From DATFVJ01 sp963820395 (GTDB lineage: Bacteria > Actinomycetota > Actinomycetes > Streptosporangiales > Streptosporangiaceae): a stretch of 64,000 nucleotides of DNA. Below, piece by piece: positions 8,610 through 17,560 of this stretch (position 1 is the stretch's first letter; each line of letters opens with the position of its first letter). The stretch lies in the NCBI GenBank assembly GCA_963820395.1, contig CAWGAE010000030.1, positions 99,440 to 163,439 on the forward strand, written 5' to 3'. The notes below the pieces were generated by a model. That model was not told the DNA's origin and searched no databases. It saw nothing but the letters and a program-made list of their open reading frames with translations. Made by a program: the position numbers and the translations under genes.

Positions 8610-8669
8610 TGAGAAATAAAAGGCCGACCTGAGAATAAAAGGCCGAGCCGAGAATAAAAAATCGACAGC
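8610..8669. repeat. Tandem repeat, about 20 bp x 3
   Basis: Units read TGAGAAATAAAAGGCCGACC, TGAGAATAAAAGGCCGAGCC and a diverged third GAGAATAAAAAATCGACAGC. The A-rich core is unusual for this genome. It lies about 100 bases upstream of the minus-strand Sel1-like gene. Confidence 0.8.
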
Positions 8670-8948
8670 CACTGGCCAGTAATTCTTGCCGTGCCTCCGG
8701 CCATTGCCGACCCTTCATGCCTCAATCTTTGCGGCGCGGATCCCTGCCGCGCACATCTTCTTTGCGGCGCAGATGTGCGGTACTGACTAATCTGCGGAGC
8801 TGGCTAGCTAGCGTCGTTCCCCAATCCCTCGGCCGCAGGACGTTCTACCGATAGGACGTGCGAGTGGTCGTGCTCGTATACCAGGCAAATGTTACAGAAG
8901 AATAACTAGCCATCAAGACAGATAGGCTTACCTAATAAGGTACACGCT

Positions 8949-9070
8949 GCCGGGCCCCACGGCGGGCCCCACGGCGGGCCCCACGGCGGGCCCACGGCGG
9001 CCCACGGCGGGCCCCACGGCGGGCCCCGGCAGGCCCCACGGCGGGCCCCACGGCGGGCCCCACGGCGGGC
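8949..9070. repeat. G/C-rich minisatellite, unit GGGCCCCACGGCG
   Basis: About nine 13-base copies stand head to tail, some shortened by one to three bases, with one variant containing GGCAGG. The unit is not a multiple of three and copy lengths vary, so it is probably not translated as a designed repeat. Copy number is likely to vary between strains. It lies upstream of the YihY gene. Confidence 0.85.
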
Positions 9071-9278
9071 AGAGCCCCGGGTGGTCAGATGTACTGACGC
9101 TCTCGTTTGCGGCGCTCGTCCGCGGGCAGCTCATGGCGATGGAGAAACGACGCCTCGTGCCGGAGGGCCCCACCGCGCCACGCAGCGATCCGAGCGCTGC
9201 CGTCGGGCAGCCCCGCGGCCAGCAGACCGTCGGGCAGCAGACCTCCGGGCAGCGCCGCGGCCAGCAGGGAGGTTGTGC

Positions 9279-10331
9279 GTGCCGGTGAAACCCGTCGAGC
9301 GTGCCATCCGGCGGGCCGATAGCGCACAGCAGCGGCATCATATTTCCGCGTTTGCCTTCGGTGTCATCAAGAAATTCGGCGACGACAATGGGGGCGCACT
9401 GGCTGCGAGCCTGGCCCACTCCGCCTTCGTCTCGGTGTTCCCCCTGCTGCTCGTCCTGGTGACGATCCTCGGCCTCGTCGCCTCCGGCGACCCGTCACTG
9501 CGGCAGCATGTCCTCGACGCCGCGGCCGAGCAGTTCCCGCTCGTCGGCAGTCAGCTGGCCGGGAACGTGCACGCCTTGCGGCGCTCGAGCGTGATCGGGC
9601 TGCTCGTCGGCCTGGCCGGCCTGATCTGGGGCGGAACCGGGCTCGCACAGTCCGGCCTGTTCACGATGGAGCAGGTATGGAACCTGCCCGGGCCCGCGCG
9701 GCCGGGTTTCCTGCCGCGTCTCGGCCGGGCGCTGACTTTTCTCTGTGTGCTGGCGGCCGGGGTGATCGTTACGACGTTGCTGACCGGCCTGGACACCCAC
9801 GGCCATCACGCGGCCGCCGTTGTCGCGTTCGCACAGGTACTGGCGCTGCTAGCGAATTTCGGCCTGTACTTCGTCGCCTTCCGCGTGCTGACTCCCGGGG
9901 GCGTGCCGAGCCGCGCGCTGGTGCCTGGCGCAGCCGCGGGCGGGGTGGCCTGGACGTTGCTGCAGGCGATCGGCACCTATCTCGTCCACCATTACCTGCG
10001 CAGTGATTCTGTCTACGGGGTCTTCGCGACGGTGCTGGGCCTGGTGGCGTGGATCTACCTGGCGGTCCAGGTAACGGTGTATGCCGCCGAGGTCAACGTC
10101 GTGCTGGCGCGCCGGCTGTGGCCGCGCTCGATCGTCGCGCCTCCGCTCACCGAAGCCGACCGCGCCTCGCTGGCCCTGCAGGCCCTGCAGAACCAGCGGC
10201 GGAACGAGCAGCAGGTTGAGGTGTCCTTCACCGACAGGGATCCCACAGCCACATCGGCTCAGCGCACACCGCGGACACCCGAAGACGTCTCGCCCCCTGC
10301 CCAGCGCGAGAGCGACGACAAGAGTGGGTAG
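9279..10331 (+). CDS. YihY/virulence factor BrkB-family membrane protein
   Basis: The protein of about 350 residues has six hydrophobic helices typical of the YihY/BrkB family. Landmarks are GGALAASLAHSAFVSVFPLL, the loop PLVGSQLAGNVHALRRSS, and the C-terminal block SVYGVFATVLGLVAWIYLAV followed by YAAEVNVVLARRLWP. The polar tail of about 70 residues is probably cytoplasmic. Start GTG 9279 has GGAGG six bases before it. The frame continues open upstream to 9081, but that part is Arg/Ala-rich shadow sequence. Function is unsettled in the family (old name ribonuclease BN was an error); members are thought to be inner-membrane transport or assembly factors. Confidence 0.88.
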   Translation: MPVKPVERAIRRADSAQQRHHISAFAFGVIKKFGDDNGGALAASLAHSAFVSVFPLLLVLVTILGLVASGDPSLRQHVLDAAAEQFPLVGSQLAGNVHALRRSSVIGLLVGLAGLIWGGTGLAQSGLFTMEQVWNLPGPARPGFLPRLGRALTFLCVLAAGVIVTTLLTGLDTHGHHAAAVVAFAQVLALLANFGLYFVAFRVLTPGGVPSRALVPGAAAGGVAWTLLQAIGTYLVHHYLRSDSVYGVFATVLGLVAWIYLAVQVTVYAAEVNVVLARRLWPRSIVAPPLTEADRASLALQALQNQRRNEQQVEVSFTDRDPTATSAQRTPRTPEDVSPPAQRESDDKSG

Positions 10332-10334
10332 CTC

Positions 10335-11008
10335 TCAGGATGGCTCAACGTGGACGACGTCGAGTATGCGCGGCCCGTGCACGCCTTCGACGCGGTGGAA
10401 CTCGATGTCGACGGTCGCGGACGGTCCGCTGATCCAGGTCAGCGGCCGATCCGGGCGCAACCGCATGATCGCTTCCGGCACCAGGGCGACGACCTGGCGC
10501 GCGCGCACGATGCACAGGGGAGGTAGTCGGGCAGGAGCGTGATGGTCCGCCTACCCTGATCTGGCGAGCCGTCGAGGATGATGGTTCCGGTTTCCGCGAT
10601 GGCGACCGCTGCCGCGGTGACGGCGCCGTCGAAGGTGTCCAGTTCGCTTGCGGTGAACTCGGCGTCGGCGACGGCCTCCACCCCGGTGGGCAGCTTAGGC
10701 AGGTCGAGGCCGGGCGGCACCACCACGCACCGCGCCCCGCGCTGCGCCAGGGCCGCGCCGAGCGCGGCAGCCAGCTGGCCAGGGGTGGTGCGCCGCACGG
10801 TCGCGCGGTAGTCGGCGAGCCGGTCCGCGAGGAGGTCGAGCAGCTCACCGTGGTCTACCTCGCGGTGGAGGCGGTAACCACGGGGCACCTCGCCGGCCGA
10901 ACCGGCGGATCGGCCGTCATCGCCCGCGGCGGCGGACGCGCCTTCGTTGCCAGCCTGGGCGCCGATCGCGGTGCGGATGCGCGACAGTACCTCGGCGCGC
11001 GCGCTCAC
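10335..11008 (-). pseudogene. lutC: LUD-domain protein LutC, frameshifted near its 3' end
   Basis: Start GTG 11008 overlaps the stop of lutB (GTGA). The N-terminal two thirds reads as a normal LutC: SARAEVLSRIRTAIG, a linker, RRTTPGQLAAALGAAL, GARCVVVPPGLDLP and AETGTIILDGSPDQGRRTIT. After TLLPDYLP the frame switches. The conserved tail is found in another frame as CIVRARQVVALVPEAIMRL, LTWISGPSATVDIEF and VEGVHGPRILDVV, ending with a TGA at 10335. One C missing from the C-run (G-run 10517-10520 on the plus strand) explains it. LutC forms part of the lactate-utilisation LutABC oxidase, with LutB. lutA is not next to it. This could be a pseudogene or a homopolymer sequencing error. Confidence 0.82.
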
Positions 11009-12102
11009 CCGCTCGCTCCGTCCTTGCGGCCGTGCACCGGGCGGTGCTCGTGCCGCCACCACTCACGAAACGTCCTGGCTGCGGGCACCGGCATGTCACG
11101 TGCCTCGGTCCAGCCGGACAACGGCGGCGGAAGCGCGCGGATCCGGCCGCGGCGGCCGACCGCGCGCCCGAGCTTTGCCGCGCGCTGCGCCGTCGTGAAG
11201 CGGCCCGGGTCGGCCATCACCCAGGACGCCGCGGCCATCGTGATCGCTTCCGGGCTTGGCAGCCGGTGAGCATGGCGAGCGGCCCCGACGTGGCGGGCGC
11301 GCAGATGGACAAGCACCGACGGGATGTCGATCTTCACCGGGCACACATCGTAGCAGGCGCCGCAGAGCGACGACGCGTACGGCAGGGAAGCGTTGTCCTC
11401 GATACCGGTCAGCTGAGGTGACAAGATGGCGCCGATCGGGCCCGGATAGATCGAACCGTAGGCATGACCGCCGACCCGCTCGTACACCGGGCACACGTTC
11501 AGGCAGGCGGAGCAGCGGATGCAATGCAAGGCCTGCCGCCCCGTCTCGTCGGCGAGGGCCGCAGTCCTCCCGTTGTCGAGCAGCACGAGATGGAACTGCT
11601 GCGGGCCGTCCCCCGGCATCACCCCGGTCCAGATCGAGGTGTATGGGTTCATCCGCTCGCCGGTAGCCGAGCGGGGCAGCAACTGCAGGAACACCTCGAG
11701 GTCACGCCACGCGGGGATCACTTTCTCGATCCCCATCACGGTGATCAGCGTTTCCGGCAGCGTCAGGCACATCCGGCCATTGCCCTCGGATTCCACCACG
11801 CCGAGCGCGCCAGTCTCGGCCACCGCGAAGTTGGCGCCGCTGATCCCGACCCTGGCCGAAAGGAACCTGCGCCGCAGATACCGGCGGGCCGCGTCGGCCA
11901 GCGCAGCCGGATCGTCGGTCAGCCCCGGGTTCACATCCCCCATCAGGAAAATCTCGCGGATCTCCGCGCGGTTCCGGTGGATGGCCGGCACCAGGATGTG
12001 GGAGGGCCGGTCACGGCCGAGTTGCACGATCAGCTCGGCCAGGTCGGTCTCGTGTGCCCGGATTCCAACCGCGGCCAGCGCCTCGTTCACCGGGATGAAC
12101 AC
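11005..12102 (-). pseudogene. lutB: LutB iron-sulfur protein lacking its N-terminal part
   Basis: The 365 residues match LutB/YkgF from the middle of the LUD domain onward. They begin at LAAVGIRAHETDLAELIVQL, contain ANFAVAETGALGVVESEGNG, and have the two ferredoxin motifs CIRCSACLNVCPVYERVGG and LCGACYDVCPVKIDIP, with the expected helical tail. Intact LutB is about 470-480 residues, so roughly 110 N-terminal residues are missing. Translation could only start from GTG 12102, and the sequence before it is unrelated. LutB carries the two [4Fe-4S] clusters of the cytoplasmic lactate-oxidising complex. The C terminus overlaps lutC, showing the original operon order lutB-lutC. A deletion at about 12.10 kb is the likely cause, so the protein is probably not functional. 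Confidence 0.78.
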
Positions 12103-12116
12103 CGATACGGCCTGCG

Positions 12117-12188
12117 ATCACCGACGCCGGCGGACTCGCCGAGGACCTTAGGGCGAGCCTGGACGAGGTGATGGCGCTCGCGCGGTGA
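12117..12188 (+). pseudogene. Possible C-terminal gene remnant
   Basis: A short plus-strand frame reads ITDAGGLAEDLRASLDEVMA and stops at 12188. Its codon use is gene-like. It abuts the truncated end of lutB with no start of its own. It may be the tail of a gene whose body was lost in the same deletion. The family cannot be identified from about 23 residues. Confidence 0.3.
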
Positions 12189-12385
12189 CGCCCGCTCGGT
12201 CGTGGATGGATATCGATCACGCGAGCCCGACGGCGCTACAACTTGTAACATCATCCTTGCGATCGGTTTCTACAGTCCGGCTTCGGCGCAGCCCAAGGGC
12301 CGACGCTGACACAGGGCCAGCTCGACGCGATACGCACGGCTCAGGGAAGACCGAGCCGCTCCCGTCAAGTCATGAGGATCGCTCG

Positions 12386-12691
12386 CTACCCCCCGCGGGA
12401 CGCTTCGATGCACCGCACGCCCTCGGCGCCGACACTGGCCGCGTGCCGTGTATGCGGTGGCAGCACCAGGCAATCTCCCGGGCGCAGGTCGGCATCGCCC
12501 TCGTCTGTGTGGAATACGATCCCGCCGCGTATGCAGTAGAGCACTTTCTCATAGCCGTGCTCATGCCAGTCGTAGACGTCGCCCGGGCCATTGCCCCAGC
12601 CGTGCGGCGCCAGGCCTGCGGCGCGCATCCGTGCGACGATCTGGTCCTCGCCTGGCGGCGGGCCTTGATGGCGATCCACCACGAAGGCCAT
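12386..12691 (-). CDS. Single-domain cupin protein
   Basis: The protein has 101 residues and the two cupin motifs. Motif 1 is DVYDWHEHGYEKVLYCIRGG with the metal ligands HxH and Glu. Motif 2 is LRPGDCLVLPPHTRHAASVG with the final His. This is a small beta-barrel that binds a metal, and cupins of this size include sensors and small isomerases. Start ATG 12691 (MAFVVDRHQG) has a GGAGG-like site upstream. It stands alone; neighbours do not suggest a substrate. Confidence 0.85.
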   Translation of the reverse strand: MAFVVDRHQGPPPGEDQIVARMRAAGLAPHGWGNGPGDVYDWHEHGYEKVLYCIRGGIVFHTDEGDADLRPGDCLVLPPHTRHAASVGAEGVRCIEASRGG

Positions 12692-12969
12692 CGCATCAAC
12701 CTCCTGTGCTCCGGCCCCGCGTCCCGCGGTTCACCTTCCCCGCCGGGCTCCATCCGCCCGTCCCGCGGTCCACACTCCCGTCCGGGCTCCAGCCCATCCC
12801 CTAAAGCCCGGCCGCTCAAGCCGGGCGCTCAAACTCCGCGTTCCAGCAATGCCCGCCTGACCCCGCCGCCGGCCGCCACCATTCCCGCTGAAGTCGCCTC
12901 CGGCGGCGGTAGATCGGGTAGGCGTACGAGCGGAACTCAGGACTAACCTAAGGGGCGTCCGGGCGAGAC

Positions 12970-13287
12970 CTACCCAGTCACGACGTCCTTGCTGTAATCC
13001 CCACGGAGCGAATAGATCTTGATCGAGATGTTCTCACCGTGGGCTGGCAGCTCGCTTTGGAATATCTTGATCATCTCCTTTCGGTCGAAGTACCGCCCGG
13101 CGTCTTCGAGCGAATCGAACGTGAACTCGACGACGCGATGAGGTGAGGCCGAGAAGGCGTTGTCATACGATGCCAGCCGCCGTAGCTCAACAGGCGCCTC
13201 AAGGGTGTCCGCGATCGTTCGGACCCACTCCATGTACTTGCGCTTTTCTCCCTGCGGATAGTCGATCTCGTAGACATACTTGATCAC
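12970..13287 (-). CDS. Small alpha/beta-barrel-like hypothetical protein
   Basis: This is a 105-residue soluble protein, MIKYVYEIDYPQGEKRKYME at the start. AAGGAGG lies at a good distance before the ATG. The pattern of an N-terminal beta-strand with KYMEWVRTIADTLEAP, then VVEFTFDSLEDAGRYFDRKE, resembles dimeric alpha/beta-barrel (ferredoxin-like, stress-responsive or monooxygenase-type) domains. No catalytic motif can be pointed out. Downstream is the permease gene on the same strand. Confidence 0.7.
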   Translation of the reverse strand: MIKYVYEIDYPQGEKRKYMEWVRTIADTLEAPVELRRLASYDNAFSASPHRVVEFTFDSLEDAGRYFDRKEMIKIFQSELPAHGENISIKIYSLRGDYSKDVVTG

Positions 13288-13396
13288 CGGAGAAGCCTCC
13301 TTCCGTCAGTGCCGCCGCCCTCACGAGCTCGACGGCACGCTGCTATGGTCCGCCTACGTCGGCCGCCGCGCAAGAGCGCGGCGGGGGTGAGGTCGG

Positions 13397-14233
13397 CTAG
13401 GACACGATGTCCTTCACCCGGAACCGGCGGAACGCCAGGGCAAACAGAACCAGGGCGTAGGACACGGACACAGCTGCGCCCTCGATCATGCCGCCCCAGG
13501 AGATCTGCGGCTGCATGGCGTCGAGCCAGGCAAACTGCCAGTGGGTCGGCAGGATCTGCCGCCATGGCCCGAGGGCCGTCACCGCGTCGAGGATGTTGCT
13601 GACGATCACCAGCCCGACCGCGCCGCCGACCGCGCCGAGCGGCGAATCGGTGGACACCGAGAGCAGAAATGCCAGCCCCGCCACCACCAGCTCGGTGATA
13701 AGGACATATGCCAGAACGATAACCATTCGGGCCAGCGCGGCGCCGGCCTGCAGCTCCACGCCCGAGGCGGGCAGCCTGAGCGGATGCCAGCCATACGCCA
13801 CCGTCCCGGCCAGCAGCGCCATCAGCGGGAAACTCGTCACCGCGATGGTCGCGTACGCGAACGCGACGGCCAGCTTCTGCCGGAGTAGCCGGGCCCGGGG
13901 AACTGGCGCCGCGAGCAGGTACCGCAGCGACGACCAGCTTGCCTCGCTCGCTACGGTGTCCCCGCAGAACAGCGCTACCGCGACCACTAGGAGGAACCCG
14001 GCGGAGGCGAAGAAGCTGAACGCGGCGAAGTTGAGCCCGCCCCCGGTCGCGAGATCCACGAGGCCCGGCGCGCCGCTGCCTGGTTGCCGCGGCCCGCCGA
14101 GCTCGAACGCGCCGACCAGGATCCACGGCAGGACCAGCAGGATGATGAACGCCCCGATCGTCCGCCACCGCCGCAGCTGGCGAATCGCCTCGACGGTGAA
14201 CGGAAGCGTGCGGTGCGGGCTGTACCCTCCCAC
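13397..14233 (-). CDS. ABC-2-type transporter permease
   Basis: The protein carries six hydrophobic segments, from WRTIGAFIILLVLPWILVGA, through FFASAGFLLVVAVALFCGD, to ALVLFALAFRRFRVKDIVS at the end. The motif ASWSSLRYLLAAPVPRARLL, with an amphipathic connector, is typical of the Nat/ABC-2 permeases. It pairs with the upstream ATPase half of the hydrolase fusion. The start is uncertain. The frame is open to 14479 but runs through the 15-base minisatellite, giving GRRAP repeats; GTG 14233 just before GGYSPHRTLP is a reasonable start. The natural start may have been an ATG overlapping the ATPase stop at 14520, now in another frame because of the repeat. The substrate is unknown. Confidence 0.82.
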   Translation of the reverse strand: MGGYSPHRTLPFTVEAIRQLRRWRTIGAFIILLVLPWILVGAFELGGPRQPGSGAPGLVDLATGGGLNFAAFSFFASAGFLLVVAVALFCGDTVASEASWSSLRYLLAAPVPRARLLRQKLAVAFAYATIAVTSFPLMALLAGTVAYGWHPLRLPASGVELQAGAALARMVIVLAYVLITELVVAGLAFLLSVSTDSPLGAVGGAVGLVIVSNILDAVTALGPWRQILPTHWQFAWLDAMQPQISWGGMIEGAAVSVSYALVLFALAFRRFRVKDIVS

Positions 14234-14251
14234 GCCGACATCCCGTCTCCC

Positions 14252-14480
14252 GGAATCCAGTGTCCCGGCGCCCCGTCTCCCGGAATCCCTGTGTCCCGGA
14301 GCCCTGCGTCCCGGAGCCCTGCGTCCCGGCGCCCTGCGTCCCGGCGCCCTGCGTCCCGGCGCCCTGCGTCCCGGAGCCCTGCGTCCCGGCGCCCTGTGTC
14401 CCGGCGTCCCCGTGCGTCCCGGATGCCCCGCGTGCTCCCGGCGCCCTCGCCGTGCGTCCCGGAGCCCTGCGTTCCGCAAT
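14252..14480. repeat. 15-bp minisatellite between ABC ATPase and permease genes
   Basis: The unit CCCTGCGTCCCGGCG (or ending GAG) occurs eight times without interruption from 14286 to 14405. Degenerate copies lie on both sides. Because 15 is a multiple of three, every minus-strand frame stays open, giving GRRAP, GTQGA or GRRDA repeats. Confidence 0.88.
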
Positions 14481-14519
14481 CCCGCGCACCGGAGTCCCGC
14501 GCGCCGGCGTTCGCGACCA

Positions 14520-17360
14520 TCACCGCCCCTCCTTCGCGCCCACCGGAACCTGGACGTCAGCGGGGCGGGCGATCAGCGCGAGGAAGGCGTCTTCCAGGCG
14601 GCGGCTAGGCACCACCCGGTCCACTGGTATCCCGGCCCCGACGAGCGCGGCGACGACCGCCGAGGCGGGCACGCCGTCGGGGTGCACGAGGACCCCGTCC
14701 GGGTGCGGCTCCGCGCGCTCGATTCCGCTGAGTTCGCTGAGCACAGCCGCGGCACGGCCAGCCTCCGTGGTGCCCACCACGAGCGCTGCGCCTTCGCCGA
14801 TGATCTCGCTCACCGGGCCCGCGGCGAGTCGGCGCCCCAGGTTCATGACAACCACGTGCGTACAGGTCTGCTCGACCTCCGCGAGCATGTGGCTGGACAG
14901 GATCACCGTCCGGCCGCCCGCCGCGTAGCGCAGCAAGACGTCGCGCATCTCCCTGATCTGCGGTGGGTCTAGGCCGTTCATGGGCTCGTCTAGCACCAAC
15001 AGGTCGGGCAGGCCGAGCATGGCCTGAGCGATCGCCAGCCGCTGCCGCATACCGCGGGAGTAGGCGCGCACTCGCCGGTCGATGGCCGCGCCCAAACCCG
15101 CCACCTCGAGGACGTCCGTCATATGGGAGGCGGCGGCGGGTCGCCCTGTCGCCCGCCAGTACAGGTCGAGATTCGCCCGGCCGGACAGATGCGGCAGGAA
15201 TCCCGGTCCCTCCACGAACGAGCCGAGACGGGACAACGCGGGCGCACCGGGATGAACCAGTCGGCCGAAAATCGTGATGCTGCCCGCGTCCGGGTGGATC
15301 AGGCCCATCAGCATGCGCAGCGTGGTGGTCTTCCCGGCCCCGTTCGGTCCGAGCAGGCCCAGGATCTGGCCGCCTTCGACACGCAGCGACAGGTCGGCGA
15401 CGGCGAGCTGACCGTCCCGGAAGCGCTTGGTCAGGCCGGTGATCTCCAGGGGAACGCCGACCAGGTCGGGGAAGATCACATCGTCCGCCCGGCGGCGGGC
15501 GATGATGAGGATTAGGGCAGCCGCCACCAGCGCTGCTGCCGGGGCCGCCCACACCCACCACGGGGTCCCTCCGTTCTGGACGGTGAGGGCATGGTCCATG
15601 GGCACTGACAGCTCCGGTCCGGCCAGGGCCACCCGGTACGTCGCCGGCGCCGCTGGGGTTGCGTAGCCGAAATCGGTGGTTGTCAGCACGAGGCGGAGCC
15701 GGTGCCCGGCGGCAAACCCGTAGTCCACGGCGGGGAGCTGGACAGTGGCCACGCGCCCAGCGGCCGCCCCGGTGACCCGCAGCGGCGCGACAAGCTGGAA
15801 CGGCAGCGTCACGTTGCCAGCCTGGTCGACATCGCAGACCTTGGCGAAAAGCGTGACATCGGCGGCGCCACTGACCCGGATACGGACCGTGGGCGCGCCG
15901 GTTACCTGGAGCGGCGCGGACAGCGTGGCCGAGTTGAAAGCCGCCCTCTGGCCGGGCATGTCGAAGGTGAGGCCGCTCGCCGCCGACCCCGCCGAAGATC
16001 CCGAGCCGGCCAGTCGCAGACCAGGCAGGACGGATATCGACGGCGGGGTCCCGCCGGGCGGATTGATGACGGTCTGCGGCGGGCCGGTGAGCTGAACCGT
16101 TCCCCGCCGGGTACCGTTCAGGCCCGGGTAAACAGCCGCGGTGGCGACGCCCAGCAGGTCGGTGTCACTCGACGGGTCGAATCCCAGGACCCGGCTGACC
16201 GCGAACCCGGGCTGGCCGGTGCCGCGGCCGGAAGACGCCGGGTGCGCCTGCTTCAGCCAGCGGTCGAACCAGCGCGTGGTCAGCTCTTTCACCCGGGCGG
16301 TTTCCTGGTCACCGCCGTCATGGCCGCCGTTGAACCAGACCATGTCGACCGGCGCGCCGTTACCCCGGATCGCCTCGTAGTTGGCGTCCGCCTGGTCGAG
16401 CCCGAACAGGGAGTCGTTCTCGCCCTGGATCAGCAGGGTGGGCACGTCGATCTGGCTCGCGACGCTCGCCGGGCTGGACCGCAGCAGCAGCGAGACCGCC
16501 TGTGGTGTCGGCCGCCCCAGCGCTGCGGCCTGCTGGTAGATGGCGCAGATCTGCGGCATGAACCGGCCGCACTGCGGCGACGCGGCGGCGCTGTGGTGCG
16601 ATCCGGAGCCGTCCGGCGCTTCCTGCCCAGCCGGGCCCGGCCGGGCCGCCGCACCGAACCGGACGGCACCCTGGGTGAACAGCAGGCCAGCCCACTGCTT
16701 CTTGAAGACGCCGCCCGCCGGGCCGCCGCCCGCCGCATTGGGGAACAGCGCGGTCGCCAGGTTGTTCCACGCTATCTGTGGGACGATCGCGTCGATCCGG
16801 CGGTCGTAGGCCGCGGCGAGCAACGCGAGCCCGCCACCATAAGAGGCGCCCGCGATCCCGACCCGCGGATCGCCGGGCCGGTCCAGCAGCACCTGCGGCT
16901 GGTGGGCCAGCCAGCTGACAAGCTGCTCGGCGTCCTTGACCTCGTAGTCCGGTGAGTCGAGCGCGATCTGCCCGGTGGAAGCTCCGAACCCCCGCGCGGA
17001 CCAGGTGAGCACGGCAAATCCGGCCTGTGCGAGCTGGACAGCCTGGGCACGGACGGCATTCTTCGTCTCACCGAACCCGTGCGCGAGCAGGATCGCGGGG
17101 ACCCGTGCGGTGCCCGCCGGGGTGAAGAAGCTGGCGTCGAGCACGACACGCTGGTCGCTGCGGGGGCCGTCGAAGACTGCGATGCGCTGGTCGCGGACGC
17201 TGACCGGCGCCGGACGGCCGATGCTGGCAGCGATTGCGACCGCGCCGCCGATCGCGCAGAGGGCGGCCACCAGCCCGGCGACGATCCTTCCCCGCCGAGT
17301 CCACCGACTCCGCCGAGCCGACGAAGTCGGCCGACTCGGCCGTGCGCGAGACAGCTTCAT
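14520..17360 (-). CDS. Fusion of a secreted-type alpha/beta-hydrolase with an ABC transporter ATPase
   Basis: The protein is about 946 residues (start ATG 17360, MKLSRARPSRPTSS). It has an N-terminal membrane helix IVAGLVAALCAIGGAVAIA, then an X-Pro-dipeptidyl-peptidase/CocE-like hydrolase. This has the oxyanion HGFGETKN, the nucleophile elbow GIAGASYGGGLAL and the catalytic Asp/His region near NGGHDGGDQE. A beta-jelly-roll C-domain ends at about residue 600. Another membrane helix (WWVWAAPAAALVAAALILII) leads to an ABC ATPase. The ATPase has Walker A GLLGPNGAGKTTTLRM, signature YSRGMRQRLAIAQAM, Walker B LLVLDEPMNGLDPP and the switch His in ILSSHMLAEVE. The hydrolase should face outside and the ATPase the cytoplasm. 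The permease gene is immediately downstream. Similar fusions exist in actinomycetes; the transported product is unknown. Confidence 0.9.
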   Translation of the reverse strand: MKLSRARPSRPTSSARRSRWTRRGRIVAGLVAALCAIGGAVAIAASIGRPAPVSVRDQRIAVFDGPRSDQRVVLDASFFTPAGTARVPAILLAHGFGETKNAVRAQAVQLAQAGFAVLTWSARGFGASTGQIALDSPDYEVKDAEQLVSWLAHQPQVLLDRPGDPRVGIAGASYGGGLALLAAAYDRRIDAIVPQIAWNNLATALFPNAAGGGPAGGVFKKQWAGLLFTQGAVRFGAAARPGPAGQEAPDGSGSHHSAAASPQCGRFMPQICAIYQQAAALGRPTPQAVSLLLRSSPASVASQIDVPTLLIQGENDSLFGLDQADANYEAIRGNGAPVDMVWFNGGHDGGDQETARVKELTTRWFDRWLKQAHPASSGRGTGQPGFAVSRVLGFDPSSDTDLLGVATAAVYPGLNGTRRGTVQLTGPPQTVINPPGGTPPSISVLPGLRLAGSGSSAGSAASGLTFDMPGQRAAFNSATLSAPLQVTGAPTVRIRVSGAADVTLFAKVCDVDQAGNVTLPFQLVAPLRVTGAAAGRVATVQLPAVDYGFAAGHRLRLVLTTTDFGYATPAAPATYRVALAGPELSVPMDHALTVQNGGTPWWVWAAPAAALVAAALILIIARRRADDVIFPDLVGVPLEITGLTKRFRDGQLAVADLSLRVEGGQILGLLGPNGAGKTTTLRMLMGLIHPDAGSITIFGRLVHPGAPALSRLGSFVEGPGFLPHLSGRANLDLYWRATGRPAAASHMTDVLEVAGLGAAIDRRVRAYSRGMRQRLAIAQAMLGLPDLLVLDEPMNGLDPPQIREMRDVLLRYAAGGRTVILSSHMLAEVEQTCTHVVVMNLGRRLAAGPVSEIIGEGAALVVGTTEAGRAAAVLSELSGIERAEPHPDGVLVHPDGVPASAVVAALVGAGIPVDRVVPSRRLEDAFLALIARPADVQVPVGAKEGR

Positions 17361-17560
17361 GAAGAGGACCGTAGCAACGACGCCGGTGTGGTCAGGGAAT
17401 GTCAAGCGCACTCAGGAAAATCTGTCTGCTGGCGCGTTTGCGCCTGCCGGCTGGACCGGCACCCTGCCATACGGGGGCCCTGGCGGCATCGGATCATTCG
17501 CTCACCTCATAGCCTGGCGTCGCAGCAGAGACGAGATCCGCCGGACAGGAGCTAGGCTTA

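Larger units (their letters stand above)
8508..9278. other. Gene-free stretch with two tandem repeats
   Basis: No convincing coding frame was seen here. The stretch holds an AT-richer tandem repeat (8610-8669) and a very G/C-rich 13-base tandem repeat (8949-9070). The piece between them (about 8670-8948) has lower GC than its surroundings and may carry the divergent promoters of the two flanking genes; no specific promoter motif can be defended. Confidence 0.6.

Noticed and set aside
8928..9419. A minus-strand frame coding GPPWGPPWG and GPAVGPAVG repeats
   Set aside because: The repeats come from the 13-bp DNA array, whose period does not keep frame. There is no supported start or domain.
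14252..14480. The 15-bp array considered as CRISPR or an attachment site
   Set aside because: No spacers and no integrase nearby. It is a simple minisatellite.
15702..16955. A 417-codon plus-strand open frame over the hydrolase half of the ABC fusion
   Set aside because: The minus-strand hydrolase has the correct catalytic motifs. The plus frame is compositionally biased with no domain.
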